IMG/VR virus record: IMGVR_UViG_3300013104_000004
Location: 19,484 to 83,483 of that record
From: a virus
Direction: 5' to 3' (one strand)
Length of the DNA stretch: 64,000 bases
The position numbers were made by a program, and so were the translations under genes. The notes beneath the pieces are model-generated. The model did not search any database. It was given only the letters and a program-made list of their open reading frames with translations, and had not been told where the DNA came from. The first letter of the stretch is position 1; the number at the start of each line of letters is the position of its first letter. Shown one piece after another: positions 44,495-52,771 of the stretch.

Positions 44495-44597
44495 GGATCT
44501 CCTCGCCGTACATTCGGCACCAGCTGGCCTCGGTCAGGAACGCGCAGTCGGTGCACGTCAGGGGCTTGGCGCCCGGGAACTGGAGGAGGACTCCCAC
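44178..44597 (-). CDS. Overlapping Cys-containing ORF, C-terminus uncertain
   Basis: From ATG at 44597: MGVLLQFPGAKPLTCTDCAF then SWCRMYG and EGCELY give a convincing Cys cluster in about the first 50 residues. The frame then stays open to 44178 underneath the zinc-ribbon gene at 44156-44494. That second part looks like non-coding shadow, so the real protein may end by frameshift into, or be shortened before, the next gene. Confidence 0.45.
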   Translation of the reverse strand: MGVLLQFPGAKPLTCTDCAFLTEASWCRMYGEEIREPQVEAEGCELYARRPADAEGLARAPVPEVRPPLRGRLQQPAGERHLRLVPPRDRVGPVANYAAAEQLLSRLRGAGPTGPAGVLPTRRDGPLVGLPPLPPNPSV

Positions 44598-45001
44598 TCG
44601 CGGTACACCTCCGCTCGCGCGCCACCGGCGGCACGGATGAGACGGTCGAGCCAGACACTGTCGGGCTTCTCGGCCTCGATGGCGACGGCCTGCGCAATGA
44701 GCGCCTCGACGTCGCGGACGGCCTCGGTGGCGCGCTCAGCACGTGCCCACTTCGTCGCGTCCCCGATGTGCTTGTAGAGCCATGAGGAGTGCCGCACGTC
44801 GATGCCCTTGGCCCGGCAGTACTCGATGGCGTCCATCAGCTCCTGCGTGGTGACCTTCCGGCTCTCGCGCAACCGCTTCAGTGCCCCGACCTCGCCGACG
44901 CGCCACATGGTCCAGGTCTTCGTGCTGGTCTCGGGGTCGTAGTCGCCGACGCCGAACACCTCGTGCAGCCGGTTCCAGACCTGCCCGTCAGTCGCGGCCA
45001 T
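44558..45001 (-). CDS. Unknown protein
   Basis: 147 residues. TWTMWRVGEVGALKRLRESRKV and TQELMDAIEYCRAKGIDVRH suggest a small HTH-like helical domain (phage replication-protein-like helper), then WLYKHIGDATKWARAERA. A motif-like site GCACGTGCCCAC is inside (44739). Unknown. Confidence 0.65.
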   Translation of the reverse strand: MAATDGQVWNRLHEVFGVGDYDPETSTKTWTMWRVGEVGALKRLRESRKVTTQELMDAIEYCRAKGIDVRHSSWLYKHIGDATKWARAERATEAVRDVEALIAQAVAIEAEKPDSVWLDRLIRAAGGARAEVYREWESSSSSRAPSP

Positions 45002-45419
45002 ATGCGTGCTCCTCGAACCAGCGCGACGAGGTGTGCGAGTCCCACTGGCCGCACGAGCAGGTCGTGTGCTTGACGTCGTGAAAGTCGCACTCCTGGCGGT
45101 GGCGGGAGGACGTGTCGCGCAGGCTCCCGTCGACGTAGTGGCGCACGATCGCGTCGATCGCGTTCTCGGCGCGCACCAGACGCTTCACGGCGCCCTGCCC
45201 GCGCGGGGTGTCCGGGTGGCACTGGCTGCGGGCCATGGCGCGGATGAACGCGGGACGCATGAGCGCCGACATGAGCGCGTCCACGTCCTGGCTGTCCGGC
45301 GCCGGCGCAGCCTCGGGACCGGGCGCTGCTGCAAGCTCCGGCCAGTCGGCGTCGAAGGTGTCCTGAGGGATGTCCGCGTGGCGCGCGGCCACGGCGCGGT
45401 AGGCCGCGTCCTGGGCCAT
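44988..45419 (-). CDS. Unknown protein with CxC end
   Basis: 143 residues from ATG at 45419. Helical middle (GAVKRLVRAENAIDAIVRHY) and a Cys/His end (CDFHDVKHTTCSCGQWDSH) suggest a zinc site. Coupled to neighbours. Unknown. Confidence 0.6.
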   Translation of the reverse strand: MAQDAAYRAVAARHADIPQDTFDADWPELAAAPGPEAAPAPDSQDVDALMSALMRPAFIRAMARSQCHPDTPRGQGAVKRLVRAENAIDAIVRHYVDGSLRDTSSRHRQECDFHDVKHTTCSCGQWDSHTSSRWFEEHAYGRD

Positions 45420-45727
45420 CACGCTGACCTCCGGGCGGCCTGGACGCTCGCAGGCATCGCGCCGTCGTCGTCGGGCTGGCCAGGCATGCCGTGCACCTCG
45501 CACGGGCGGCTGCCTGCGAAGCCGTGGTTGCGGCAGAAGACGTCCATCGTGCTCAGCTCGTCGTCGCACGAGCAGCAGAAGCAGTCCGTGCGGTGCTCGA
45601 TCCAGACGCCCGCGGTGACGATGCGGGAGCGGGTCAAACCGGGCGTGACGATGTCCTCGATCCACGTCTCCGTGCCGTTGGCGTGGCGCTCGTGCTCGCG
45701 CGTGGCGCCCCCCGGGTAGAGGCCCAT
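45419..45727 (-). CDS. Cys-rich protein
   Basis: 102 residues. TDCFCCSCDDELSTMDVFC, then CEVHGMPG; seven cysteines. Zinc-binding candidate. Unknown. Coupled to both neighbours. Confidence 0.6.
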   Translation of the reverse strand: MGLYPGGATREHERHANGTETWIEDIVTPGLTRSRIVTAGVWIEHRTDCFCCSCDDELSTMDVFCRNHGFAGSRPCEVHGMPGQPDDDGAMPASVQAARRSA

Positions 45728-46335
45728 CAGACGCCGCCCTCTGTCCGGTACTTCGCGATGCCCCAGCGGATCGCCAGGCAGACCCAGACGAAGCGGTAGG
45801 TGTAGTCGCGGATGCACCACTCCCAGGCGTCGTCGAATCGGAACGAGCCCGCACCGCGGAAGTTCATGGCGGCATCCATCGCCTCGCGCTCGCCGTACGA
45901 GGCGAGGTCGAGGACCGACTCTGTGATCTGCTCCCACAGCTCGTGCAGGTGGCTGGCACCGGGGTCGTCCTGGATGTGCTCCTCGTAGTCCTGCTGCACG
46001 TGCTCGCGGAAGAGCCGCTCGCTGTACGTCTCGACGCCGCTGCTGCCCTGGACCTTCTCGGCCCAGTAGCGCAGGTCGATCCCGGCTGAGCCCTCGAAGA
46101 AGCGGAGCATGTCCTGCTCGCGGCGGAAGGTGAACGTGCCCATGTCGCCCGAGACGGTCAGACCGCCGGGCCAGGTGATGAACTCGAACCAGAAGGCCGA
46201 GTCACCGGGGGCCTTGAACAGCAGGTGCTTGTGCAGCGCGTAGTCGGCGCACACCGTCAGCACGTGCTCGGAGACGTCAACGACGAAGCGCTTCTCGACG
46301 TCGGCGTGCTGCGGGTAGTACGTCAGCTCTCCCAC
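45727..46335 (-). CDS. Unknown protein
   Basis: 202 residues from GTG. Beta-rich first half (KRFVVDVSEHVLTVCADYAL, FWFEFITWPGGLTVSGDMGT), a helical second half with many aromatic residues and EWCIRDYTYRFVWVCLAIRW near the end. Conserved-looking but unrecognised. Overlaps the next upstream gene by 13 bases. Confidence 0.65.
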   Translation of the reverse strand: MGELTYYPQHADVEKRFVVDVSEHVLTVCADYALHKHLLFKAPGDSAFWFEFITWPGGLTVSGDMGTFTFRREQDMLRFFEGSAGIDLRYWAEKVQGSSGVETYSERLFREHVQQDYEEHIQDDPGASHLHELWEQITESVLDLASYGEREAMDAAMNFRGAGSFRFDDAWEWCIRDYTYRFVWVCLAIRWGIAKYRTEGGV

Positions 46336-46904
46336 GGCGGCACCTCCTCGTCGCTGGACTCGATGGCGGCGACCGAGCCGGTCGTCAGCTCGTTCAGCGC
46401 GCCCGTCCGGTACAGGTCGATCAGCTGGGCCTTGCCCTCGGTGGTGATGCGCGTCTGGAAGCCCGTCGGGTGGCCGGCCGGCGTGTACTGCACGCCCTCG
46501 ACGACCAGCCCGCTCTGGGTGTCGACGATCACGCCCGCCTCGGCGTCGAACTCGCAGCGCTTCAGCAGCGCGGCGCGCGCCGACGGGATGACCGAGTAGA
46601 TGGTCTGCTCGGCCGTGGCCGGGATGACGGTCTCCTTGACCATGCGGGGCGCGTACTCGCGCGCCCAGTCCAGGAACACCGCGTCGTCGGCGACGTCGTA
46701 GGACGCCGTGCCGCCGGTCAGCGTGATCGTGCCGACCTTCGTGCGGTCCGGCAGGAGCACGTCGTAGTTGCGCTGGCCCTCCTCGGCGTAGCGCTCGAAC
46801 AGGACGCTCTCGTGCTTCTCGCGCTCGCCCTTCAGCTCCTCGGCGATCGCGCCGGCGAGCGTGCTCAGCAGGCTGAAGCGCAGGTTGTCGTCGCGCAGCG
46901 TCAT
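46323..46904 (-). CDS. Unknown protein downstream of primase-helicase
   Basis: 193 residues. First half is helical with ALLSTLAGAIAEELKGEREK-type spacing, then VLLPDRTKVGTITLTGGTAS and a C-terminal region. Similar-sized proteins follow primase genes in actinophages. Function unknown. Confidence 0.65.
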   Translation of the reverse strand: MTLRDDNLRFSLLSTLAGAIAEELKGEREKHESVLFERYAEEGQRNYDVLLPDRTKVGTITLTGGTASYDVADDAVFLDWAREYAPRMVKETVIPATAEQTIYSVIPSARAALLKRCEFDAEAGVIVDTQSGLVVEGVQYTPAGHPTGFQTRITTEGKAQLIDLYRTGALNELTTGSVAAIESSDEEVPPWES

Positions 46905-48865
46905 GCCGCACCTCCCTTCTCCCAGGGCGCGAGCTCGCCCTGCAGCTTGGCGAGCGCCCTCTGGCGGTCGCGGTTGTAGATGTCCTCGTAGCTCTCGCCG
47001 CGGTTGTAGGCGCCGTTCTCGATCTCCACCCGGTGCCGGTTCTTCGCGTGCACCTGGTCGACGATCGCGAGCGAGGCGTGCGACATCGCGAGCTGGACCG
47101 TGCGGCCCTTGTTGCCGTGGCGGGACTTCAAGATCCGCAGGGAGAGGTCGGTGTGGACCTGTCCGCGGGTGCCCTGGTCGGCGGTCGCGGCCTCCCATGG
47201 CCGCCAGATGCCGAACAGGAAGTCGGCCGTCTCCTCGATGGCACCGGCGTCGCGCGCGTCGTCCTCGGAGATCGGCTCACCGGGCTTCGCGCCGCGGTTG
47301 ACCTGGCCAGGAGCGATGACCGCGAGCTGGTGGTCCTTCGCCCGCTCCTTCAGGCTCATCACCGCGTTCGTGACCTTCTCGTACTGGTCCTTGCCGCGCT
47401 GGGCCCGGGCGTAGTAGCCGAGGTAGTCGACGTGGCAGATCCGCGGAGACTCGCCCTGGTCCTCGATGAACTCCTCGACGAGGGTGTCAAAGTCCTCGTT
47501 GCGGACGGCGTTCTGGTCGACGAGCCGGACGTTGCTGAACAGGCCCTGCAGCTCGCGGTCGTCCATCTCCGGGTGGTGGAAGCGGGCGATGCGGCGCAGG
47601 CGGTTCCAGGTCTCCGGCGCCGTCAGCTCCAGGGTGATGAGCATCTGGGGGATGTGGCGCGTGTACCAGAGGATGTTGGCCAGGAACACCGACTTGCCGA
47701 CGCCGGTGCGGGCCAACGGGATGGTCAGCGAGCCGGGGCGTAGGCCGGGCGTGATGAGCGCGTCCAGGCTCGGGAAGCCGAGCTTCAGGGCAGGTGCTGA
47801 GTGCTCCAGCTCGTACAGCTGGGCAGCCGCCTCCTGCATCGTGTAGACGCGCTTGTCCCGCATGTCCGCGTCGTGGATCAGCCGCATGACGTCGGCCCAG
47901 CCGTGACCGCCGTGGGGCCGGTTGGGGCTCACCGGCGCCAGCCAGTCCGTCCAATCCAGCTCCGCCTCGGGCAGCTCGATGAGCCGCGCCTTGGCGCCGA
48001 GCAGGTCGCGCACCTTCAGCGCGCCGCGGCGGCCGGCGTCGTCCGTGTCGAAGCCGATGTAGACCCGCCGGGCGTCCTCGAACATCCGGGCGAAGCCGTC
48101 GGTGCCGCCGGGCAGCGACTGCGTCCCGGGCACAGCCACCACGGCGATGTTCCGGGCGCGCGTCTCGGGCGCGGCGGACAGCACCTGGCGCAGGATCAGC
48201 GCGTCGAACTCGCCCTCGGTGATGAAGACGGTCTCGGCGCCGCGCAGCACGTCGGCGTTGTAGAGCCGGACCTGCTCGCCGGGAGGTGTGATGTACTTCC
48301 CGGCCAGGTCCTTGCCGCGCACCTGGACCGTGCGGCCGCCCTCGATGTACGGGATGGTGACCCGGTTCTCCAGGAACTCCTGCCCGCGCTCGTTGAGCAG
48401 GCCCGTCTCCCGCACCTCAGCGCGGGTGTAGCCGCCCTGCACGCCGACGGACTCCATCGAGTCGACCAGCGAGACGTTCTTCGCGTGGTAGCCAATGCCG
48501 GCCGCCGCCACCGTGTCGTCCGTCAGGCCCCGCTCGCGCAGGTACTCCGCAACCTTCGGGTTGGCGCTGAGGGCACGTGCCGACAGTGCCGCGTACTCGT
48601 CGAGGATCGCCGTCTTGCGGCTCGGCTTGAAGACCGGGCTGGCGTCGTCCGGCTCGTCGCCGAAGTGCTCCAGCAGCATCCGCCACCCACCGGTGACGCC
48701 GCAGATCTTGCAGTCGAACGCGCCGTGCTCGGCGCTGACGTACATCTTCCCCTTGCGGTGATCCTCCCCACAGAACAGGCACTTCAGCGTGAGCTGGCGA
48801 CCTCCGGCGGCACGGAACACCTCCAGCCCCTTGCCCCGGAGGTAGGCCTCGACGTTCTCCTGCAT
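46901..48865 (-). CDS. Primase-helicase (T7 gp4-like)
   Basis: 654 residues. N-terminal zinc site C29-x2-C32 and C52-x2-C55 (KCLFCGE...CKICG), TOPRIM catalytic E217 (ITEGEFDAL) and D273/D275 (GFDTDDAG), a linker, then a DnaB-type RecA core with Walker A ARTGVGKS (385-392), Walker B-like CHVDYLGYY and late VNRGAKPGEPI. Makes primers and unwinds DNA at the fork. Central gene of the leftward replication operon. Two motif sites lie inside (48568 plus; about 47800 minus). Confidence 0.9.
   Translation of the reverse strand: MQENVEAYLRGKGLEVFRAAGGRQLTLKCLFCGEDHRKGKMYVSAEHGAFDCKICGVTGGWRMLLEHFGDEPDDASPVFKPSRKTAILDEYAALSARALSANPKVAEYLRERGLTDDTVAAAGIGYHAKNVSLVDSMESVGVQGGYTRAEVRETGLLNERGQEFLENRVTIPYIEGGRTVQVRGKDLAGKYITPPGEQVRLYNADVLRGAETVFITEGEFDALILRQVLSAAPETRARNIAVVAVPGTQSLPGGTDGFARMFEDARRVYIGFDTDDAGRRGALKVRDLLGAKARLIELPEAELDWTDWLAPVSPNRPHGGHGWADVMRLIHDADMRDKRVYTMQEAAAQLYELEHSAPALKLGFPSLDALITPGLRPGSLTIPLARTGVGKSVFLANILWYTRHIPQMLITLELTAPETWNRLRRIARFHHPEMDDRELQGLFSNVRLVDQNAVRNEDFDTLVEEFIEDQGESPRICHVDYLGYYARAQRGKDQYEKVTNAVMSLKERAKDHQLAVIAPGQVNRGAKPGEPISEDDARDAGAIEETADFLFGIWRPWEAATADQGTRGQVHTDLSLRILKSRHGNKGRTVQLAMSHASLAIVDQVHAKNRHRVEIENGAYNRGESYEDIYNRDRQRALAKLQGELAPWEKGGAA
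48568..48590 (+). repeat. Dispersed motif copy inside primase-helicase gene
   Basis: TGAGGGCACGTGCCGACAGT in plus orientation, against the direction of the gene. One of the best matches outside intergenic regions. Confidence 0.5.
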
Positions 48866-48868
48866 CGG

Positions 48869-49408
48869 TCAGCGACCCCCGAACGGGGTGTGCTTGGGCT
48901 TGCCGTGGAACCGGATCCAGACGGCGCCGTCGGGCTGGTCGGCCTTGGGGAGGTTGTCGAAGTTGACGCCGTCCCAGTGCACCCACAGGGCCTCGTGGCC
49001 GTTGGCGGGGGCGACCTTCACGCCGGGCTTGAAGACGCGGGGCGCGCCGAAGGCGTTCGACGCGATGACGAGGTCCGGCATGCCGTGGCCGACGAGGATC
49101 GCGAGCGGCGACGGGACGTAGCCCAGGCCGTCGAGGATGGCCTTCTCGTAGGACAGCGTCGGGGCCCAGACGTCCGCCACGCCCTCGACCTGCTCCCAGT
49201 CCTCCGGGATCGCGTCATCGGGCCCGAAGCGGAAGCCGAAGATCTGCGCGAGCGGTGCGGCCTCGCGAACCATGGCCGGTGCGTCCGGGACGCCGAGGGC
49301 GATGCGCGCCATGGCAACCCGCTCCTCGAACTCAGCGAAGGCGGCCATGTTCGCGTGCAGGTCGACGAGGACCTGTGGGGCGACGGTGTAGTAGTACGTG
49401 GCGGTCAT
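48869..49408 (-). CDS. Unknown protein
   Basis: 179 residues. Many aromatics and Pro (YYYTVAPQVLVDLHANMAAF, FGFRFGPDDAIPEDWEQVEG), ends HGKPKHTPFGGR. Unknown; directly before the primase-helicase. Confidence 0.65.
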   Translation of the reverse strand: MTATYYYTVAPQVLVDLHANMAAFAEFEERVAMARIALGVPDAPAMVREAAPLAQIFGFRFGPDDAIPEDWEQVEGVADVWAPTLSYEKAILDGLGYVPSPLAILVGHGMPDLVIASNAFGAPRVFKPGVKVAPANGHEALWVHWDGVNFDNLPKADQPDGAVWIRFHGKPKHTPFGGR

Positions 49409-49698
49409 GCCTTGGCCTCGAATCGGACGTAGCGACGGACGTTCTTGATCTGGCCCTCCAGGACCCGGGTGGCGTCGTCGCTGGCCCCGGGCAGCAGGGC
49501 CTCGATGTCGTTGAGCAGGCGGTCAGCCAGCGCGACCTCCTGGGCCTCCAGCGCCGCGCGGACAGCCAGCGCGAGCTGGGCCGCGTCAGCCGCGGTGGCC
49601 GTCGGCAGCACGCGGTCACCGGCGAGCTTGATCGCCTTCGTGGCGGAGATGAGGCGGGCGCTGGACGAGTCCGTGCCGGCGGTCAGACGGCCGGCCAT
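49405..49698 (-). CDS. Unknown helical protein
   Basis: 97 residues from ATG at 49698. Ala/Leu-rich helices (AQLALAVRAALEAQEVALAD). No motif. Coupled to neighbours. Confidence 0.6.
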   Translation of the reverse strand: MAGRLTAGTDSSSARLISATKAIKLAGDRVLPTATAADAAQLALAVRAALEAQEVALADRLLNDIEALLPGASDDATRVLEGQIKNVRRYVRFEAKA

Positions 49699-49886
49699 CA
49701 GGCGTTCGCCACGATCGCTGCCTTGACGTCGGCCCACGTGGAGCGGGCGCGCTCCGCGGTCGTCGCGCTCACGAGCACGAGGTCGTCGTTCACCGAAACC
49801 GAGAGCTCGTGCTCATCGGTCGTCGTGCGGGTCATCTCGGGGCTGTCGTCTTCGAGCAGTCCGTAGGCCGTGTAGAGCGTGGGCAT
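49698..49886 (-). CDS. Unknown small protein
   Basis: 62 residues; GAAAGAGGACCCC ribosome site. MPTLYTAYGLLEDDSPEMTR then ELSVSVNDDLVLVSATTAER. Unknown. Confidence 0.6.
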   Translation of the reverse strand: MPTLYTAYGLLEDDSPEMTRTTTDEHELSVSVNDDLVLVSATTAERARSTWADVKAAIVANA

Positions 49887-49922
49887 GGGGTCCTCTTTCG
49901 GGGGAAGCGGTGGGGTGGCTCC

Positions 49923-49961
49923 CACCCGGGGCAGCGACGGAGGGGTCTGCTGCCCCGGGTG
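49923..49961 (-). terminator. Long GC hairpin after SSB-like gene
   Basis: CACCCGGGGCAGC (49923-49935) pairs with GCTGCCCCGGGTG (49949-49961), 13 bp. No T-run. May attenuate the leftward operon after the recombination genes or shield the mRNA. Confidence 0.65.
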
Positions 49962-50021
49962 AGTCCCGGCGTGGCGGCGCCGGGGAGGGGTGCCCGCGTC
50001 AGCGGGCGCTCATGGCACCGA

Positions 50022-50504
50022 TCAGAACGGCGGCTCGTCGTCGTACGACGAGCTCCGCTGGTCGGCACCCGCGGGCGCGACGTCGGTGACCTCGCAGTAG
50101 TAGCCCTTCGTCCCGTCCTTCTTGTCGACGGGCTTCTGCTGCGTGATGTAGACCTGGCAGTCCAGGCCCTCGACGAGGTCCGTGTCGACGCCCTCGCCGA
50201 CCTCCAGCTCGTGACCGATGAGCACCTCGTACCAGAGGCGCGCCTTGTTGTCGGCCCGGGTGGAGACCTTCGCGTCCGTCTCGCCGCGGACGTCGTCGCC
50301 CGTGTAGGAGCCGCCCGTCAGCTTGAAGTTCCACCGCCAGGAGGTGATGGATCCCTTCTTGCCGACGAGGCCGTTCTTGCGGGCGTACTCGGTGTCGCGG
50401 TAGATGAACTCGTTCGTGCGCTCGGTGACCGACTCCAGGCGGGCCGGCTGCCAGCCCTCCTCGAAGCGGTACTCGGACTCTTCGACAACTGCGCCCTTGG
50501 GCAT
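50022..50504 (-). CDS. Putative ssDNA-binding protein (SSB-like / DUF669-type)
   Basis: 160 residues. Beta-rich core with ITSWRWNFKLTGGSYTGDDV and ARLWYEVLIGHELEVGEG, then a flexible tail ending SSSYDDEPPF, very like the acidic DDDIPF tail of SSB that recruits partners. Sits directly before a RecA-fold ATPase, the usual position of phage DUF669/SSB proteins. Binding to ssDNA is inferred. Confidence 0.65.
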   Translation of the reverse strand: MPKGAVVEESEYRFEEGWQPARLESVTERTNEFIYRDTEYARKNGLVGKKGSITSWRWNFKLTGGSYTGDDVRGETDAKVSTRADNKARLWYEVLIGHELEVGEGVDTDLVEGLDCQVYITQQKPVDKKDGTKGYYCEVTDVAPAGADQRSSSYDDEPPF

Positions 50505-50543
50505 GTGTGTTCTTCCTCTTCTTCCGGGGTGGGGGTGGGTGGA

Positions 50544-51686
50544 TCAGGCGGAGAGCGCGCCCTGGCGCTGCTTCACCAGGGCGGAGTGCTCGGGCGTCCA
50601 CGCGGCCTTGTGCTGCTGCCACAGGACCTTGAAGTCCGCCGGGTCCGTGACGGCCTCGATGGCCTGGACGATCGGGTCGCCGTCGGCGATGACCTCGCCG
50701 CCGAGCGTCTCGGTGACCGTGGCGACGGCCGCCTCGGTCGGGTCGGCTGCGGGGGCCGGCTCGGCAGCCTCCGCGGGCTTGGCCTTGGCCGCGGGCTTGG
50801 CCTTGGCGGCCGCGCCCTTCTGGGCACGTGCCTTCGGCAGCGCGGAGGCGTCCGGCTCGACCGGCCCGCCCTTCATGTCGGCGGGGGCGGCCTTCTGCTC
50901 CACCTCGGTCTTGACCTGGGTCACGACCGCGGCCTTGGCGCCGATGGCCTGCGCCCCGGCGCGGAAGGCCCGCTCCAGCACGGCGAAGTCCTCGGTCGTG
51001 AACGCCACCGGGGTCTGGGCCGGCAGCAGCGCGGACGTCGACCGCAGGAACGGCACGTGCGGCGTCGCGCGCCACTCGATGCCGCGCTTCACGACCTTCG
51101 TGTCCGTGCCGTCGACGTTCTCGACGCCCCACTCGGTGCGCAGCCAGCCGATGTTCGAGAACTCCTTCAGGAGGTCCGTCTTCATGCCGCCGACGAGGTC
51201 GGGCTCCAGCCCGTCGGAGTCGAACTTGTCCTTCGTGTGCACCAGGACGACGACGTTCATGTCGAGGTTGTGCAGGCGGTGCAGGAGCTTGGCCATGATC
51301 GAGCCGAGCTCGCCCCACTGGCGGAAGTCGTCGAGGCTGTTCAGGCCCTCGCGCTTCAAGATCTCCTGCACGACGTGCTTCTGGAGCACGGAGAACGTGT
51401 CGAGCACGACGGTCTCGCGGTCGAAGCTCGGGCGCTTCGACTCCTTCTCCAGGTAGTCGACAGCCTCCAGCGCGCTCTTCTCGCCGCGGATCTCGATGTA
51501 CGGCGTCTGGGTGATGACCAGCGAGTCCGGGCCTGAGCGGTCCGCCATCAGGAAGATCGGGCTGGGGAACTGCGCGGCCCACGGCGTCTTGCCGGCGCCC
51601 GGGGTGCCGAAGAGCAGGAAGCGGTGCTTCGCCTTGCCCTCGTCGGCGAGCAGGGCGTCGAGCCCCGCGGTCTTGATCTCGATCAT
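50544..51686 (-). CDS. RecA-fold (Sak4-like) recombination ATPase
   Basis: 380 residues from ATG at 51686. Walker A GTPGAGKT (27-34), Walker B TVVLDTF (92-98), later VVVLVHTKDKFD. The C-terminal third is a Lys/Ala/Pro-rich linker (KARAQKGAAAKAKPAAKAKP) with a small helical end. Phage Sak4 proteins anneal or pair ssDNA with an SSB. Neighbours (SSB-like at 50022, Cas4-like nuclease at 52768) support a recombination module. Confidence 0.8.
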   Translation of the reverse strand: MIEIKTAGLDALLADEGKAKHRFLLFGTPGAGKTPWAAQFPSPIFLMADRSGPDSLVITQTPYIEIRGEKSALEAVDYLEKESKRPSFDRETVVLDTFSVLQKHVVQEILKREGLNSLDDFRQWGELGSIMAKLLHRLHNLDMNVVVLVHTKDKFDSDGLEPDLVGGMKTDLLKEFSNIGWLRTEWGVENVDGTDTKVVKRGIEWRATPHVPFLRSTSALLPAQTPVAFTTEDFAVLERAFRAGAQAIGAKAAVVTQVKTEVEQKAAPADMKGGPVEPDASALPKARAQKGAAAKAKPAAKAKPAEAAEPAPAADPTEAAVATVTETLGGEVIADGDPIVQAIEAVTDPADFKVLWQQHKAAWTPEHSALVKQRQGALSA

Positions 51687-52771
51687 CAGCAGTCCTTCGT
51701 CGGGTTGGGGATCAGGCCCTTGCGGTAGAGCAGCTCGGTGAGGTCCCGGCCGTGGCGGTTGAACTCGTCGTTGATCTCGGCGAGCCCGGCACCGGCGGCG
51801 GCGCGCTTGGGCCGGTTGTCGAGCCCGGGGTGCTCGATCGCGAAGGTCAGGAGCGTCAGCGCGTGCCAGGCGACGGCGGCCATGTGGGGCGAGCCGGTCT
51901 CGGCATCGATGTCCTCGCCGCCCCAGAAGGCGTTCGCGTGCCGCTGCATGGCGGCGTACGAGAGCGACCAGTCGTAGCCCTTGCGCCACTGGTTGTCGGC
52001 GTACTTCGCCGCGCCACGGCCGTAGTGCTCCGCGACCTGGGTCAGCGCCTCGACGGGCAGCAGGTCGAACCGCTGGAGCTTGGAGCCCTTCTGCCCGCCG
52101 GTCAGCGGGTTCGTGATCCGAACCTCACTGGGCGCGACGGCCTTCTGCAGGGCGAGCGCGTCGAACTCGCCCTCGGCCAGCGCAGGCTGGCGCTTCGCAA
52201 CCCACGCGGCGTCGAGGCGGGCGTCGGCGCGCGTCTTGCCGTCACCCGTGACCTCGCCATGCGGCGCGCCGTGGTGGTCGTCGGGGTCCTGGCAGATCGC
52301 GCAGGGGTGGAAGGCCCCGGTGATGGCACTCTCGATCCGGACGGAGTCTGCGCGCAGCTGACGGCTCGCTGCGGCGCCATCGAGCATGTCCTGTGCCGTC
52401 GGCCACTCGGTGGAGCCCCAGGTCGTGAGCATGTTGACCGTGCCGGCCTTCAGGCCGAGAGCGGCCGCCAGGGCCATCTCGGCACGGGCGCCCTTCGACT
52501 CGTGCCAGCCCGGGAGGAACGCGATCGCGTCGGCCGAGCCACAGATGAACCCGGTGTCGGCGGCGAGAGCGTTCCGCAGGTCGAAGCCGAGAGCGGAGAG
52601 GTCCTCGTTGCCGGTCATGCCCGACGGGTCGAAGCCGTTGTTGACGTCGTGCGCAGCCGGGTTGAAGACGAGATGGCCCGCGGCCTTCAGCTCGTCGGCA
52701 GCCTGGTGGAACGCGGGGAAGTTGAACTCGGGGATCCCTCGCATGGGACCCGCCACATAGATGCGGCTCAT
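51686..52771 (-). CDS. Fusion: nucleoside-deoxyribosyltransferase-like domain + dATP/dGTP diphosphohydrolase-like domain
   Basis: 361 residues from ATG at 52771. Residues 1-110 (MSRIYVAGPMRGIPEFNFPA ... HESKGARAEMALAAALGLK) match the DUF4406 / nucleoside 2-deoxyribosyltransferase fold with the GPMRG start. Residues about 250-345 (KLQRFDLLPVEALTQVAEHY ... AAVAWHALTLLTFAIEHPG) look like the dATP/dGTP diphosphohydrolase N-terminal domain. The two are usually separate; here they are joined via a Cys/His segment (CAICQDPDDHHGAPHG). Likely works on deoxynucleotide pools. Confidence 0.7.
   Translation of the reverse strand: MSRIYVAGPMRGIPEFNFPAFHQAADELKAAGHLVFNPAAHDVNNGFDPSGMTGNEDLSALGFDLRNALAADTGFICGSADAIAFLPGWHESKGARAEMALAAALGLKAGTVNMLTTWGSTEWPTAQDMLDGAAASRQLRADSVRIESAITGAFHPCAICQDPDDHHGAPHGEVTGDGKTRADARLDAAWVAKRQPALAEGEFDALALQKAVAPSEVRITNPLTGGQKGSKLQRFDLLPVEALTQVAEHYGRGAAKYADNQWRKGYDWSLSYAAMQRHANAFWGGEDIDAETGSPHMAAVAWHALTLLTFAIEHPGLDNRPKRAAAGAGLAEINDEFNRHGRDLTELLYRKGLIPNPTKDC

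Noticed and set aside
40924-52771. MazG and dATP/dGTP-type genes as proof of a 2-aminoadenine genome
   Set aside because: No PurZ-like gene or matching polymerase was seen, so base replacement is not supported.
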